64,000 bases of DNA from Candidatus Nitrosotalea sp. TS. Its GTDB lineage: Archaea; Thermoproteota; Nitrososphaeria; Nitrososphaerales; Nitrosopumilaceae. Both the position numbers and the translations under genes were made by a program. The stretch spans positions 124,001 to 188,000 of the forward strand of contig NZ_RCMB01000007.1 of assembly GCF_011319465.1 (NCBI RefSeq), read 5' to 3'. This document shows, in pieces, positions 46,748-57,467 of this stretch (position 1 is its first letter; every line of letters begins with the position of its first letter). The notes beneath the pieces are model-generated. The model did no database searches. It had not been told where the DNA came from and saw only the letters and a list, made by a program, of their open reading frames with translations.

Positions 46748-47041
46748 TTATCCTTTGTTCTTCTTCATGTTGACAACAAAGGCAACTAATGAAGCTGCAT
46801 AGATTGCCCCATTGATACCATAGAACTTTATCCAGTGAAAACTAAGTTGTTGACCACAACTTTGTGCTCTTTCTTCAGACGAGCCTATCTTCACAGAATT
46901 AGATGAGAGTGGCTTGGTTATGTTACAATCAATATGTGTAAGTGTGCTATACCATACCAAAGAAAATGGAATCAATGCTGCATATATGGCAACAAGTATA
47001 ACCAATCTTAGTTTGATCGAGCGTTTGTTTTGTCTTATCAT
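46748..47041 (-). CDS. Two-helix membrane protein, 97 aa
   Basis: A basic N-terminus, helix 1 (LVILVAIYAALIPFSLVWY), an external loop of about 35 residues with two Cys (DCNIT, QSCGQQ) that could form a disulfide, then helix 2 (GINGAIYAASLVAFVVNM) and a Lys-rich end. No family known. Frame intact. Confidence 0.6.
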   Translation of the reverse strand: MIRQNKRSIKLRLVILVAIYAALIPFSLVWYSTLTHIDCNITKPLSSNSVKIGSSEERAQSCGQQLSFHWIKFYGINGAIYAASLVAFVVNMKKNKG

Positions 47042-47062
47042 ATCACGTACACTTGTGCTACC

Positions 47063-47458
47063 CTATTTCTTTTGAGATATCATATTAGAGTCATCGTTTG
47101 GCATCATGGTATAGGATATGGTTTTTCTAGCAATTACGCCTGGTAACTTTAATGTCATCTCGCGTAGTTTTTCCATATCACGTAGACCGGATTTATCTTT
47201 TGTTACATCCGGTGTATGCAAATTCTGTTCAATGTATCTTAAGATCCATTGAATTTGTCTTTCTACCTCTACTTGTAATTCCTTTTGATCCAAAATATTG
47301 TTCCAGAATTTATTAACTAGCACTTCAGCCTTGACACATAGTCTGCAGATTTGTATTACAGGACAGAAGATGCTAAATCCACCCATCGATAATCTTCTCA
47401 ATTCTCCACAACGAGGACATGTTTCTTGTCCGTGATCAAGAAAGTCAGACGGTTCCAT
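47063..47458 (-). CDS. Cys-rich hypothetical protein, 131 aa
   Basis: The N-terminal part has CPRCGELRRLSMGGFSIFCPVI and CRLC, a probable zinc site from CxxC, C and CxxC. The remainder is helical (DQKELQVEVERQIQWILRYI) with a basic, charged end. No membrane segment. Function unknown; possibly nucleic-acid binding. Confidence 0.6.
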   Translation of the reverse strand: MEPSDFLDHGQETCPRCGELRRLSMGGFSIFCPVIQICRLCVKAEVLVNKFWNNILDQKELQVEVERQIQWILRYIEQNLHTPDVTKDKSGLRDMEKLREMTLKLPGVIARKTISYTMMPNDDSNMISQKK

Positions 47459-47740
47459 CAGTGATATTCCTAAGACTTTCTTTTCATACTCTTATTTAAT
47501 CTGAACTATTGAAATTTATCAACTAGATTTTTTCCGGCAAATAGAAAAGCCTCAGATGATAAAAAGGTATAACATTTACAAAGAATTTGACATTGAGGCA
47601 AGTAGTTTCTCAATAATTTAGAATCAGCAAGGAATAGAATTTATTTTCTGTAGATAAGATCATCGAAGCGCAATTTCTCAGATATCAGATATAAGAATGA
47701 CCACAATAGATAAAATCAAAGTATGACTTCTTAAAATCAG

Positions 47741-48621
47741 ATGGATCCAATAAATACTGCCGTAATTGTCAAACTTGAACCCGATTTTTCAGAAGGAAAT
47801 GTAAGTTATAACCCAGATGGCACTCTTAATCGAGCTGAAACAAAAAACATACTAGGCCCGCATAGCGCCATCGCTGTTTCTGCAGCCTTTTATGCCAAGG
47901 TAAAGTATGGTGCCAAGATCTCAATAGGCTACGATGGGACCACCCATGGCAGAATCCATGCTACAGCATGCACAATTGATGTCTGATGCAGATGAGCTTT
48001 GCCTTTATAGCGATAGAGTCTTTGCAGGTGCCGATACACTGGCAACTGCCGAAGTACTCAAGGCAGGAGTGCAGAAAATGAATGGGAAGATGGATATTGT
48101 ATTTTCTGGGCACCGAGCCTCAGATGGTGAGACTGGACAAACAGGCCCCCAAACAGCATGGAAACTTGGAATGACATTTCTTGGACATGTAATAGACTAT
48201 GAAATAAATCTTGAAAGCAGAACAATCAGGGCCAAAAGACTTGTCAGAATGCAAGGAGTTTACGATGTAGTTGAAGAGATTGAAGCTCCACTTCCTGTTT
48301 TCATTGCAATAGATCCTTCATACAAACCCAAATTCAATACAGTATCACAACGATTAGCTTACGAGAAATACCAAAAGGAGGCAGGCGAGCGTGCTCAAAA
48401 CTTTAAGCAATATCTAAAAGTCTTCAATGCCAGCTCAGATAGAAGCGGATCCAAAACTTATTGGAATATCTGGCTCACCGACTATAGTATACAAGGTAGA
48501 ACGTATACCAAAAGGCAAGGCCGCAAGACAAGCCGAGATCATAGACGGTTCAAATCAAGAGCAGATCAGCAAACTTGTCGCAAGATTGCGGCAATCCCTA
48601 TCCACAGTGGTGATAAAATGA
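47741..48621 (+). CDS. etfB: Electron transfer flavoprotein beta subunit (two frame breaks)
   Basis: EtfB pairs with EtfA, binding AMP and helping hold FAD, to carry electrons from acyl-CoA dehydrogenases to a quinone reductase. Motifs KLEPDFSEGNVSYNPDGTLN, AYGAKISI-GTMGPPMAE, DRVFAGADTLATAEVL and HRASDGETGQTGP are typical of the beta subunit. Breaks near 47939 (extra T) and 48428 (extra A) split it into three frames that fit one 290-residue protein. Its TGA overlaps the etfA start. Confidence 0.85.
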
Positions 48622-49803
48622 CAGAAGGAGACTACAGACATGTGTACATTATAATAGAACACGAAGAGGGAACAATATTACAAGTAAGTCTTGAAATGCT
48701 CGGAGAAGCAAGAAGAATATTAGATAATTTCAACAAGAAATATTCATCTAAAGAAAAAGTTGTTGCGGTTTTATTGGGGTACAACATAAAAGACATGCCA
48801 AAAACTTTGATTCAACATGGAGCAGATGCTAGTAATTTGTGCAGACAATCCAGAATTGAGATATATCAGAAATACAATTTACACTAAGACAATATCCCAG
48901 ATTGCATTAGATAGAGATATTGCAGCAAAGATAGAACCAGAATACGCTTCACAGTTCAGGAGACCAAGATACATGTTCTTTGCTGCCGATAGCATAGGAA
49001 GACATCTTTCTGCAACAGTTTTGGCTCACCTAGATTCAGGTCTTGCATCAGATATCAACAAATTGGTTGTAGGGGATCTTCAGATTACTCACCAAAACAA
49101 GACAGGTGGAAAACCTCTCACTTATGAAAAAACACTTGAGATGTACAGACCAGACTTTTCTGGATTTTTGTGGACTACAATCCTTTGTCTAGATAATAAA
49201 AATCCAGCAATGCCAAAAGACTATCATCCACAAGCTTGTAGTATAATACCAGGAGTTTTTGAAACAATTCAGCCTGACCAGAATCGAGAGGGGAAGATAA
49301 TTGAGTATACACCAAAGTTTGACGAACAGGATCTGAAGGTAAAGGTTATAGACCGCAAAATAATCAAAAGCGAAATCGACTTTGATAGCCACAAGACAAT
49401 AGTAAGCTTTGGCCGAGGAGTCAAAGACTCACCTGAACAAAACATCAAGTTAATTGAACAACTAGCGGCAGAATTAGATGCGCAAATTGGAATCACCCTA
49501 CCTCTATCCAAAAAACCATTTTCTGTAAGCCAAACAGTCGATTCCACTTACCTAATACCAGACAGGGTGATAGGAACTAGCGGAAGAAAAGTCAATCCAA
49601 AATTGTACATAGCGGTTGGAATCAGCGGCGCCATGCAACACATCGCAGGCATGAAAGAGTCAGAGATAATCATTGCAATCAATCCAGACGAGAACGCATT
49701 AATCAAAGACGAGTGCGATGTCTTCATAAAAGGAAGAATGGAGGACGTCATTCCAATCCTCATAGAAGAGATAAAGAAGCAAAAGCAGGTAGTTCAAGCA
49801 TAG
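48618..49803 (+). CDS. etfA: Electron transfer flavoprotein alpha subunit (one frame break)
   Basis: EtfA binds FAD. N-terminal domain MTEGDYRHVYIIIEHEEGTI; the C-terminal FAD motif VIGTSGRKVNPKLYIAVGIS and GAMQHIAGMKESEIIIAIN are characteristic. About 395 residues. A break near 48832 (extra A) lies between HGADA and VICADNPELRY. ATG 48618 overlaps the etfB stop. Together with the following ETF oxidoreductase it forms a fixBACX-like module. Confidence 0.87.
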
Positions 49804-49814
49804 GGTGGAATGGG

Positions 49815-51682
49815 TTGGAAAAATATGATGTAGCTATCATCGGCGGAGGCTCGGCAGGACTTGCGGCACTGAAGCGACTGTCCACATTAGGAAAACAGGC
49901 AATTCTTTTTGAGGCAGGAAGTAAGACAGGAGCTAAAAATATCTCAGGCGGTATTCTCTATTCAAAAAAACCGAAAAAAGGAAAAGTGTACAATGTAGAA
50001 GACATATATGAAAATTTTCTACAGGATGCCCCTTTTGAGAGAAAGATAACAAAATACATTTTGCATGCAACTTCAAAAGACAAGATCTTCTCCATAGACT
50101 TGACTGCTGCCCACGAATATGAAGCAAATTTTGGTTGCTCTGTACTTATGAACAAACTAAACCAATGGTTTTCACAACAAGCAGGAGAAGCAGCTCAAAA
50201 ACATGGTGGAGGAATAATAACAGGAGTTCATGTCAGTGCCATAAGATGGGAAGACGGACGCACCATCATACAAACAGATGAGCTTGAAGAGATTGAGGTC
50301 AAGGCAATAATTGCAGCAGATGGTGTAAACTCTGAAATTGCTTACATGACTGGTGCACGACAAAAGTTTTCTCCAAATGAGCTCTACCAAGGAGTCAAGG
50401 TGGTTGCAAAATTACCTGAGGAAATTATTAACCAGAGGTTTTCAATAGGACAAGACGAAGGCGCCGCACATCTTTTTGCCGGAGATGTCACACTAAATCA
50501 CATAGGAGGAGGTTTTCTATACACTAATCGCGATACTTGTCATTGGGAGCTGTGTACCACTTGGACTCGCTTTTAGAAACACCAAACGAGCCTTATGAGC
50601 TTATAAACACATTGCTAAAAAATCCAATGATAAGTGAATTTGTCAAAGATGAGGTCCCAGTAAGAGCTGAGATAGACAAAGATGCTGCAAAAGAAGAACA
50701 GATGCGGGTTCGCTTTGCTGTAACAAAAATGATAAAGACATGGTCGGAGTTAAGGGATGTTTATTATTCCAAAAAGGAAAAAGAAAGACTAGTCAAAGAA
50801 GGAAAATACGGATCAGTTGATGAGATAGGAACCCAATTAGCGTCTCTTAGAGACCAGATGTCAACAAAATATGGCATCAAGTTTGAAACTGATTATGTCG
50901 AATTAGAGTATAGTGCAAAGCTGGTTCCAGATGGAAAGCGGTGCAGAATGGAAAAGCCTTACTTTAAAAACATATTATTTGTAGGAGACGCAGCTGGCAG
51001 GGGAATATTTGTAGGTCCTAGAATAGAGGGACTCAATGTAGGAATTGATGATGCAGTAAGAGCAGCAGATGCAGTTGCAAGAGCATTAGACAAAGGCGAT
51101 TTTACAGAAAAATATCTCGGCGAACACTATTCACAGTCAGTAGAAGAGAGCCCATATACTCATGACTTGAAAGCAATAGACAAAGACTATCTGAAGATAT
51201 TTCTTGACGCTGCAAAAGATGTTCCAAAGGATATCATCAGTTCAAAATACGGTCTAGTTGTAAAGATGATGTCAAGTGACACTTTGAGAAGCTTTGCGGT
51301 AGGGTTTGCTAATATTCTAGGATATGAAAAATTATTGCCAATCATCGAAACTGTTGATACATATGTCAAGGTGCCAACTGAGCTTGCAGAAAGACTTGGC
51401 AAGAGCATATCAGCATCTTATACTCCAACCATTCCATCCATTGCCCAAAGAGTTGCGAAATTAAAATTCAACGATGACAGTAGTTCTCACATCAAGGTAC
51501 TAAAACCCACCAGTGAATTCATGAAAAAAATGGTAACTTTGTGTCCCACAAGATGTTATCTCATGGAAAAAGATGGAGTGATGATACAACACGAAGGATG
51601 TGTTGAATGCGGTACTTGTTCAGAAGAGACAGACTGGAAACATCCTCATGGAGAGAAGGGAATCAATTATCAGTACGGATAG
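49815..51682 (+). CDS. ETF-quinone oxidoreductase, FixC with fused FixX ferredoxin (one frame break)
   Basis: Starts at TTG 49815 with a GGTGG ribosome site. N-terminal FAD motif YDVAIIGGGSAGLAALKRLS, then VGDAAGRGIFVGPRIEGLNV, and a C-terminal ferredoxin domain CPTRCYLMEKDGVMIQHEG plus CVECGTC, which gives four Cys for one 4Fe-4S cluster as in FixX or ETF-QO. About 620 residues when the break near 50545 (missing T before LSLGAVYHLDSLL) is repaired. It passes electrons from EtfAB to the membrane quinone pool. Confidence 0.9.
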
Positions 51683-51700
51683 ACAACATTATTTCAAACT

Positions 51701-52387
51701 TTATGCAGTTATTCTTGTTTTTTCTTTTTCAGTTTTTCTTAAATCTTCGTATGCTTCCCTAATTTCAGAATAAAAGTCGTCCATTCTTGGCTCAATGATA
51801 GTATAAGCAATGTAAAAGTCCTCGGCTTCTTTCATGTATCGAGATACTTTCTCGTGCCCAGGAACCTTTGAAATGAATCTCATGTTGTTTAACCTGTCTG
51901 CCAGCTTGATTACTTTTACATCATAATCAGATTTTGTTAAAACATTACAATATTCACGAAACCTCTCCAATTCGCGTTCTTTGTCAGTTAGTCCAGGGTA
52001 GATTTCCAATGGTTTTGTTTTCAGAGTCGAAGCTGCCCTGTAAACATACTCACCAAATCTATGACTGAAGTACGCATCAAAACCATATGATTTTGATGCA
52101 TGAAGATCCAAGATTCGCTCGTTGTCTTCCATCACGTCATGCAGTATTGCAGAAACTATCTGAATAGTAGTCATGGGTTTGTTGGCACGCTTGTAATGTC
52201 TGATTACGTTTATTGTTACTGGAAATATATGAGTCTCAAGAAATGACGATGCTCCATCTTCCCTTCGGACTCCAGAATGAACCTCCTCGGCCAAATGTAT
52301 GGCGCTTTCAATATAACTATCAATGTGGATTTTTGCTTCCTTTTCTATAAACAATAGAAAATCTTTCTTCCTAACAGACTCTGTCAT
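51701..52387 (-). CDS. RelA/SpoT-type HD phosphohydrolase
   Basis: A 228-residue HD protein with the metal and substrate motifs intact: LAEEVHSGVRREDG, SFLETHIFPVTINVIR, SAILHDVMEDNERI and KVIKLADRLNNMRFISK. This set matches (p)ppGpp pyrophosphohydrolases such as SpoT-H and MESH1. Archaea usually lack ppGpp synthesis, so another nucleotide may be the substrate. Cytoplasmic. Frame intact; convergent with the ETF operon. Confidence 0.85.
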   Translation of the reverse strand: MTESVRKKDFLLFIEKEAKIHIDSYIESAIHLAEEVHSGVRREDGASSFLETHIFPVTINVIRHYKRANKPMTTIQIVSAILHDVMEDNERILDLHASKSYGFDAYFSHRFGEYVYRAASTLKTKPLEIYPGLTDKERELERFREYCNVLTKSDYDVKVIKLADRLNNMRFISKVPGHEKVSRYMKEAEDFYIAYTIIEPRMDDFYSEIREAYEDLRKTEKEKTRITA

Positions 52388-52567
52388 GGATAATGTTTCA
52401 CTTGATCATTGAAAAATATGATCTTTTATGGTGCTGTGTAGTCCTCGTCAGTTATTCCTAGAAGACAACAGTGTGGCCTGATATTTTATACCTATTTTAG
52501 GCGTTATAGAAAAAAATCGATCAAAAGAGATTGCATTATTAGTCGGATTTACAGCATTATTGTAGGT

Positions 52568-53868
52568 TTGAAATTTCCCTCGTTGAATAGGTTCAAGTCT
52601 CCTGAGAGAACCTTTCCCACATTGGAAGAACTTGAGAAAAGCATAACAAGGTTCAGGGCAAAGGTTGACGAAAATATAGCAGAGTCCAAAGGAGACAAAT
52701 ATGTATTAAAATCCATTGCAAAAGAAAGCTTTCTTGCACTGCCTGCTCCCTTTGACTCAATTGCAAGCAGAATCTATGACAATTCACCAGGGACTGCAAA
52801 AGAAAGAACAGTATCCGTACTTTCATTTTTTAAGAATCTTCAGAGTATTGACGCAATTCAGTATAACACAATGTTGACTAGGATAGATGGAGCAATTTCA
52901 ATTAAAGATCAGCCACATTGGAATTCTGAAGACAATATAAAAAAAATTCAAGATATCATATCAAACAGCATTAAGAAAAACAATACTACAGAGATACGAA
53001 CAGAAGACAGTCAGACACAAAAACAACAAGAGATGGAAACTCAACCAAGTGCCATAGCTCCGTCTCCTCCACAAGATGAAAATTCCAAATTTGAAGAAAA
53101 TAGAACATACGTTGCAAAGATTTTGGCCGGAACAGGTCTGCCACTTGTGCTCAGATCAGAGCAAAACATGACAGTACAAGACGAGATAAAACAAGAAGTG
53201 TCATCGCTCCTAGAAGAGAATGACCAGATGAGAAAAAATCTTTTACAAGCAAGCAAGTCAATAATTGAAGAAGATGAATACCTACTCAGAATGGCCAACT
53301 TTTATCATTTAACAGGTAATTCTCAAAAAGCAATTGAAACGTACGAGTATATTCTCAAAAAAAATCCTACTAAAATGGCAGTACTAAACAACAAGGAGTG
53401 GTTTTAGATTCTACTGGAAAATATACTGAAGCATTAGAATGTTTTAACAAGGCGCTGGAACGCGTACCAGAAAATGTTCACGTTTTATCCAACAAAGGAA
53501 TTTCATTGTACAAGAGCGAGATGTATCAACAGGCAGTCGAGTGTTTTGATGCTGCATTAAAAATCGATGCCGACTATGTCAACGCCCTTACATTCAAAGG
53601 CCATTCGCTATACAAACTTGGACAAAATAATGAAGCACTTGACTTGTATAACAGAATCATTAGGCTTGATCATGGCAACTCCGAAGCATTGTACAATAAA
53701 GCATGTTTATGTTCCATAAAGGGTGATGAGTATGGAGCAATCACATCTCTTGAAAGAGCAATTCGTCTTGACTCTTCATGGAAAGAGGCAGCCTCCCAAG
53801 ATAAGGATCTTGGACGCTTGAAGAACAATTCTCGGTTCAAAGGCATTGTAAACTACGTATCAAACTAG
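52568..53868 (+). CDS. TPR-repeat protein with N-terminal helical domain (one frame break)
   Basis: The N-terminal 150 residues are helical with no known match, followed by a Gln/Pro-rich linker and then about six TPRs (NSQKAIETYEYILKKNPTKM, TEALECFNKALERVPENVHV, NEALDLYNRIIRLDHGNSEA). A missing base near 53395 (before GVVLDSTGKY) interrupts the TPR array; it continues regularly. About 430 residues in total. Cytoplasmic scaffold with unknown partner. Confidence 0.8.
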
Positions 53869-53944
53869 AATTCTGTAAGCAATATGTCAGATAGGTAAAT
53901 CATTTACAGATATTTTTTGTTATTTTTTCTCAAATCAAAAAAAA

Positions 53945-54097
53945 TCACGGATACGCGTTTGCTTTTTTTATGGATGAATACAAGTGTGCAATGGTTTCAG
54001 GAGATGGATGCAATTTCTCAAGCATTTCACGTTTGACTCCATAGTGCTCCAAAGCTTTCAACATTTCATCTACAGGTATCTTATCTACGTTTGGCAT
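53945..54097 (-). CDS. Small hypothetical protein, 50 aa
   Basis: ATG 54097 to TGA 53945 encodes MPNVDKIPVDEMLKALEHYG...KKANAYP, a helical, mildly basic protein. The Val-Asp-Glu-Met-Leu-Lys-Ala pattern with a C-terminal SSIKKAN suggests a compact helical bundle. It has no known match. It sits between the TPR gene and the gene at 54213. Confidence 0.45.
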   Translation of the reverse strand: MPNVDKIPVDEMLKALEHYGVKREMLEKLHPSPETIAHLYSSIKKANAYP

Positions 54098-54212
54098 CAA
54101 TTAGAATCTCAAAGACCGATAATATGACTCAATGTGAGGATTTTCACAGTACCTACTCAGCTTGTTTGATCAACTACCAAAAATAGACAATATGCCATCA
54201 GATAAGACAGAT

Positions 54213-54575
54213 TCAGAGAGTGTCTGTTCTCTTATAGATGGATTTGAAATCTTCTGCAATTCTATAAGCAATAGTTTGTAATTTTGTAACCTCTGTCATG
54301 TTTGTTTTTCCACGTGCTATCTGCCTCATCATTGTCATGCATTTGTGTACTTTGTTGTGCTCTGACGAGGTATGCTCGTCCGACCAAGCCTTAAAACAAT
54401 CATCAAAGTCTAGACAGAAATTCAGTATAACTTTTTCCCAGTCTTTTTTTGTTGCAGGGTAACCTATTGCTTCTGCAAGTTCTCGAAATTCGTTGCTCTT
54501 ATCAACGTAAAGCATCTTAAGTGCCTTATCTGCGTTCTTACGATCATAACCGTCAAGTGCGCTGGAGCCTTGCAT
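54213..54575 (-). CDS. Hypothetical protein, 120 aa
   Basis: A helical protein with ALDGYDRKNADKALKMLYVD and KKDWEKVILNFCLDFDDCFK, two Cys close together, and a C-terminal YRIAEDFKSIYKRTDTL. No signal peptide or membrane segment. Start ATG 54575. No family recognised; the composition suggests a soluble helical bundle. Confidence 0.55.
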   Translation of the reverse strand: MQGSSALDGYDRKNADKALKMLYVDKSNEFRELAEAIGYPATKKDWEKVILNFCLDFDDCFKAWSDEHTSSEHNKVHKCMTMMRQIARGKTNMTEVTKLQTIAYRIAEDFKSIYKRTDTL

Positions 54576-54714
54576 GCATCGATTTCATTACTTCTCCTAT
54601 TTTAATACATTAGATTCTATACGCATGTCTGCGTACAGCGTGTCATAACTATGAACGGGATTCGACAATTACCGATACGTTTGATTCAGGGTGTAGGTCT
54701 TGTCAATTAGTAAA

Positions 54715-55225
54715 ATGAGATTAGTTTGGAGTGGTGCGCTGGCATTAATTTTGACTGCTGTCATCATGCCAGCGTTCGCAGATGGATCTAATGTTTCAGT
54801 AAATATCACAGGAGGTAGTGAAGCAGGTCAAGGTTGTATTTCAGCCAAGAACTGCTATGATCCTGACACAATAACTGTGCCACCTAAGACAGTGATTTCG
54901 TGGACAAACATTGACAGTACCACACATACCGTAACAAGCGGGACACCGTCAGGGAACAATACTGGACAAGTGTTTGACAGCGGCACGATAGAGTCCGGGG
55001 GGAACATATTCTTTCATATTCATAAGCTCCGGTACGTATGATTATTTTTGTTCAATCCATCCTTGGATGACAGGAGAAATAATTGTGACATCGCCTCTTG
55101 CAACTAATTCATCAGGCAATAGTGCAGCTACACCAGAATTTGGTCCTTTGGTCATTCTTGTTTTTGTGATTGCCATATTTTCAACAATTTTTCTGACCAA
55201 AAATAGACTAATTTTCAGATTTTAG
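54715..55225 (+). CDS. Plastocyanin-like type 1 copper protein with PEFG tail (one frame break)
   Basis: Signal peptide, then a cupredoxin domain: His71 in DSTTHTVTSG and the C-terminal loop YDYFCSIHPWMTGEIIV, which provides the Cys, His and Met ligands of a blue copper site. After a Ser/Asn linker comes TPEFGPLVILVFVIAIFSTI and a basic end, so the protein is held at the surface. An extra base near 55019 splits it just before ISSGTYDYF. Such proteins carry electrons in the copper-based respiratory chain of ammonia oxidisers. ATG 54715. Confidence 0.88.
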
Positions 55226-55273
55226 AAGATCGTATCCAATTACGTGCCAACAATTATTGCAGTGTGTCTTATC

Positions 55274-55775
55274 CTATTGTTGAGAGCCACAATGCATGCA
55301 GAATTTCGCTTCGGATTGAAGCGGCAGATTGCACTTGTTGCAGACTCTCTCGTTAGAAGGTACTGGAGAAGCCCTCATTGTTGCATTAAGAGATTTGATC
55401 TTTTGGTTAAGCCATTCCCAAAAATTCTTTTCAAACTTGTGTGCTCTGTAAACTTCGGCACCTGCCACAATTGCACCAGCACCAAATGAAACTGCACTTG
55501 CAAGAAGTGCAGGAATTGCAATATCTCGTCCCCATGCCCCAGTCCTAAAAGTCAAGTCATAGTTATTACTTGATCCCGTTATCAATATCTCAACATCTCT
55601 TATGCTTCCAGTTGATGGCAGACATTGTTCCTCCCTTGTGAGCTTTTATGCTCCAATATCCTTCATGATTGTCCTCGTGAATTATCTGGAGTCCCAACTC
55701 TGTAAAATGTTGTTTGACGCCTGAAATTAATTCAGATACCTCAATGTTGCTTAATTGTACAACCTCTTCTTTCAT
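55274..55775 (-). CDS. Membrane-associated protein with C-terminal zinc ribbon (one frame break)
   Basis: N-terminal domain of about 60 residues (ELISGVKQHFTELGLQIIHE), then DVEILITGSSNNYDLTFRTG, a hydrophobic stretch (IPALLASAVSFGAGAIVAGA), a basic helix and a zinc ribbon CNKCNLPLQSEAKFCMHCGS at the end. A frame break near 55603 separates INWKHK from RDVEILITG. ATG 55775. Zinc-ribbon-tailed membrane proteins of this kind are common but uncharacterised in Nitrososphaerota. Confidence 0.65.
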
Positions 55776-55801
55776 CTTCGATATTTTGTAAAAATCTCTA
55801 T

Positions 55802-56506
55802 TTGATACTTGCTATTATTCCCAGACATGATGCATTTCAAATCTCATCCCATTCTAGAAAACGCATCTTTATCCATCATGAACCATTAAACCAATTATTG
55901 GACAAACCAATCAAGGTACCAGATGATGCCAAGTCTCTCCATAAGGACGGACTTGAATTCCAACAGTTTGGGAGACATGAGGAAGCAATATCTTGTTTTG
56001 ACAAGGCACTGGAGATAGAACCACATAATGCTGAATTTTTGTATGACAAGGCAATATCGCTTCAGACCATGCTTAGATTTGAGGATGCGATAAAATATTA
56101 TGACGCGGTATTGAAAATTGAATCAGATAGCTTTGCATCTCTAATCAACAAAGGACTTTGCCTGTCAACTCCAAGCATAAACCGACAGGAAGAGGCGTTG
56201 CTGTGTTTTGAAGAAGCGTTAGGAATAGATCCAGACGATCTTGGGGCATTGTCTTTGAAGGGTTATTCTCTTGATAGTTTGGGCAGATATAGGGAGGCCA
56301 TAGGATGCTTTGACAAAGTGTTAGAACAACAACCAAATGAGCTCAACATATCAGTAAACAAGGGTCTAGCTCTACTTCACCTAGGCAAGTACGACGAGGC
56401 AATTGCATATTTTGACAAGGTGCTCGAATATGAGCCTGACAACCTTTTTGCATCAGAGTGGAAAAAAGATGCAGAAAAGATGAGAGAAAAAGACTTGTTC
56501 TCTTAA
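55802..56506 (+). CDS. TPR-repeat protein
   Basis: 234 residues with about five TPRs from residue 45 (EEAISCFDKALEIEPHNAEF, EDAIKYYDAVLKIESDSFAS, EALLCFEEALGIDPDDLGAL, EAIGCFDKVLEQQPNELNIS, EAIAYFDKVLEYEPDNLFAS). The array ends in a charged helix. The start is TTG 55802; the first 40 residues (SRKRIFIHHEPLNQLLDKPI) are not TPR and the start is uncertain. Cytoplasmic scaffold, partner unknown. Confidence 0.82.
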   Translation: MILAIIPRHDAFQISSHSRKRIFIHHEPLNQLLDKPIKVPDDAKSLHKDGLEFQQFGRHEEAISCFDKALEIEPHNAEFLYDKAISLQTMLRFEDAIKYYDAVLKIESDSFASLINKGLCLSTPSINRQEEALLCFEEALGIDPDDLGALSLKGYSLDSLGRYREAIGCFDKVLEQQPNELNISVNKGLALLHLGKYDEAIAYFDKVLEYEPDNLFASEWKKDAEKMREKDLFS

Positions 56507-56540
56507 AATACGAGTAGAGACTGATCAGCCCATTACTAGA

Positions 56541-57323
56541 TTAATTTGGTGCAGTATAGCTCTGCCATGTTCCAGTTACGAAATTATTTAGCGTGTCATT
56601 TTCCAAATAATATGCTGACATGTAAACACTTTCTGGGAATAACCTGTATGTATTGTTATACTGTATGACTGTAACCACCGGTATAATTTGTTGATCTACT
56701 TTAAAGTCTTCAGGTGCCAAGTTGTACAAGTCACATGTTTTTAGGAATCTCATGTACTTGTTATCAAAGTCCACAAAGCAAGTAGTCTCAAGATTCCATT
56801 GAGCAACTTTGCCAAGAGATACAGTATAGTTTCCCGCAGATATTGGCAAGCCAGTTATCGTATTTGAGAGTGCAGTCGTAACATTTGCGGAGGTCTTCTT
56901 TGTAGTAGGATATGGATTTACAGTATATGTTGAGCTTGCAAGTGCTTTTACATATCCAGTTTTTGAAATAGTGACATCTATTTCATAAGTACCTGGAGTT
57001 GCCGGAATGGCAGACTGGTATCTAAAGTCCCCCTGATTGTCAGTAGTTGTCGTTACGGCTTCAGATCCAAACAAGATTAGCACTGTTGCATCAGCGACTG
57101 GCTTGTAGGCTTGATCCGTGACATTTCCCATTATTACCGGATAGTCCCCTTGCAATATGGGATTTGTTTTAGGTTCTACGTTAACAAGCATGTGGTAAGA
57201 GAGAGTAGAATGTGATACCTGTATGCTTGAAAAAGCAACTATGAAGACTACAAGTGCTACTGAAACTGATACTATTGGAATTCCTTTCAACTCTTGATAC
57301 TTTTTGCTTTTGTTGTTAATCAC
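56541..57323 (-). CDS. Secreted protein with carboxypeptidase-regulatory-like domain
   Basis: N-terminal anchor or signal helix (PIVSVSVALVVFIVAFSSIQ), then an Ig-like carboxypeptidase-regulatory domain (VIMGNVTDQAYKPVADATVL, TYEIDVTISKTGYVKALA) and a C-terminal domain of about 100 residues with three Cys (TTCFVDFDNKYMRFLKTCDL). GTG start at 57323. No PEFG tail, so it is anchored by the N-terminal helix or released. Function unknown. Confidence 0.62.
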   Translation of the reverse strand: MINNKSKKYQELKGIPIVSVSVALVVFIVAFSSIQVSHSTLSYHMLVNVEPKTNPILQGDYPVIMGNVTDQAYKPVADATVLILFGSEAVTTTTDNQGDFRYQSAIPATPGTYEIDVTISKTGYVKALASSTYTVNPYPTTKKTSANVTTALSNTITGLPISAGNYTVSLGKVAQWNLETTCFVDFDNKYMRFLKTCDLYNLAPEDFKVDQQIIPVVTVIQYNNTYRLFPESVYMSAYYLENDTLNNFVTGTWQSYTAPN

Positions 57324-57467
57324 TGAAATCTAACTTTTTTCTCCATTGGCTCAGAAATGTTTAAGGAAGTGTTTTCATCGCATGAACCAACAGTTTTACT
57401 GAAGCGCAATTTACATCCGTTTTTATTAGGATGGAATGTGACGGGGATCAAGATAGGAGGTGCAACG

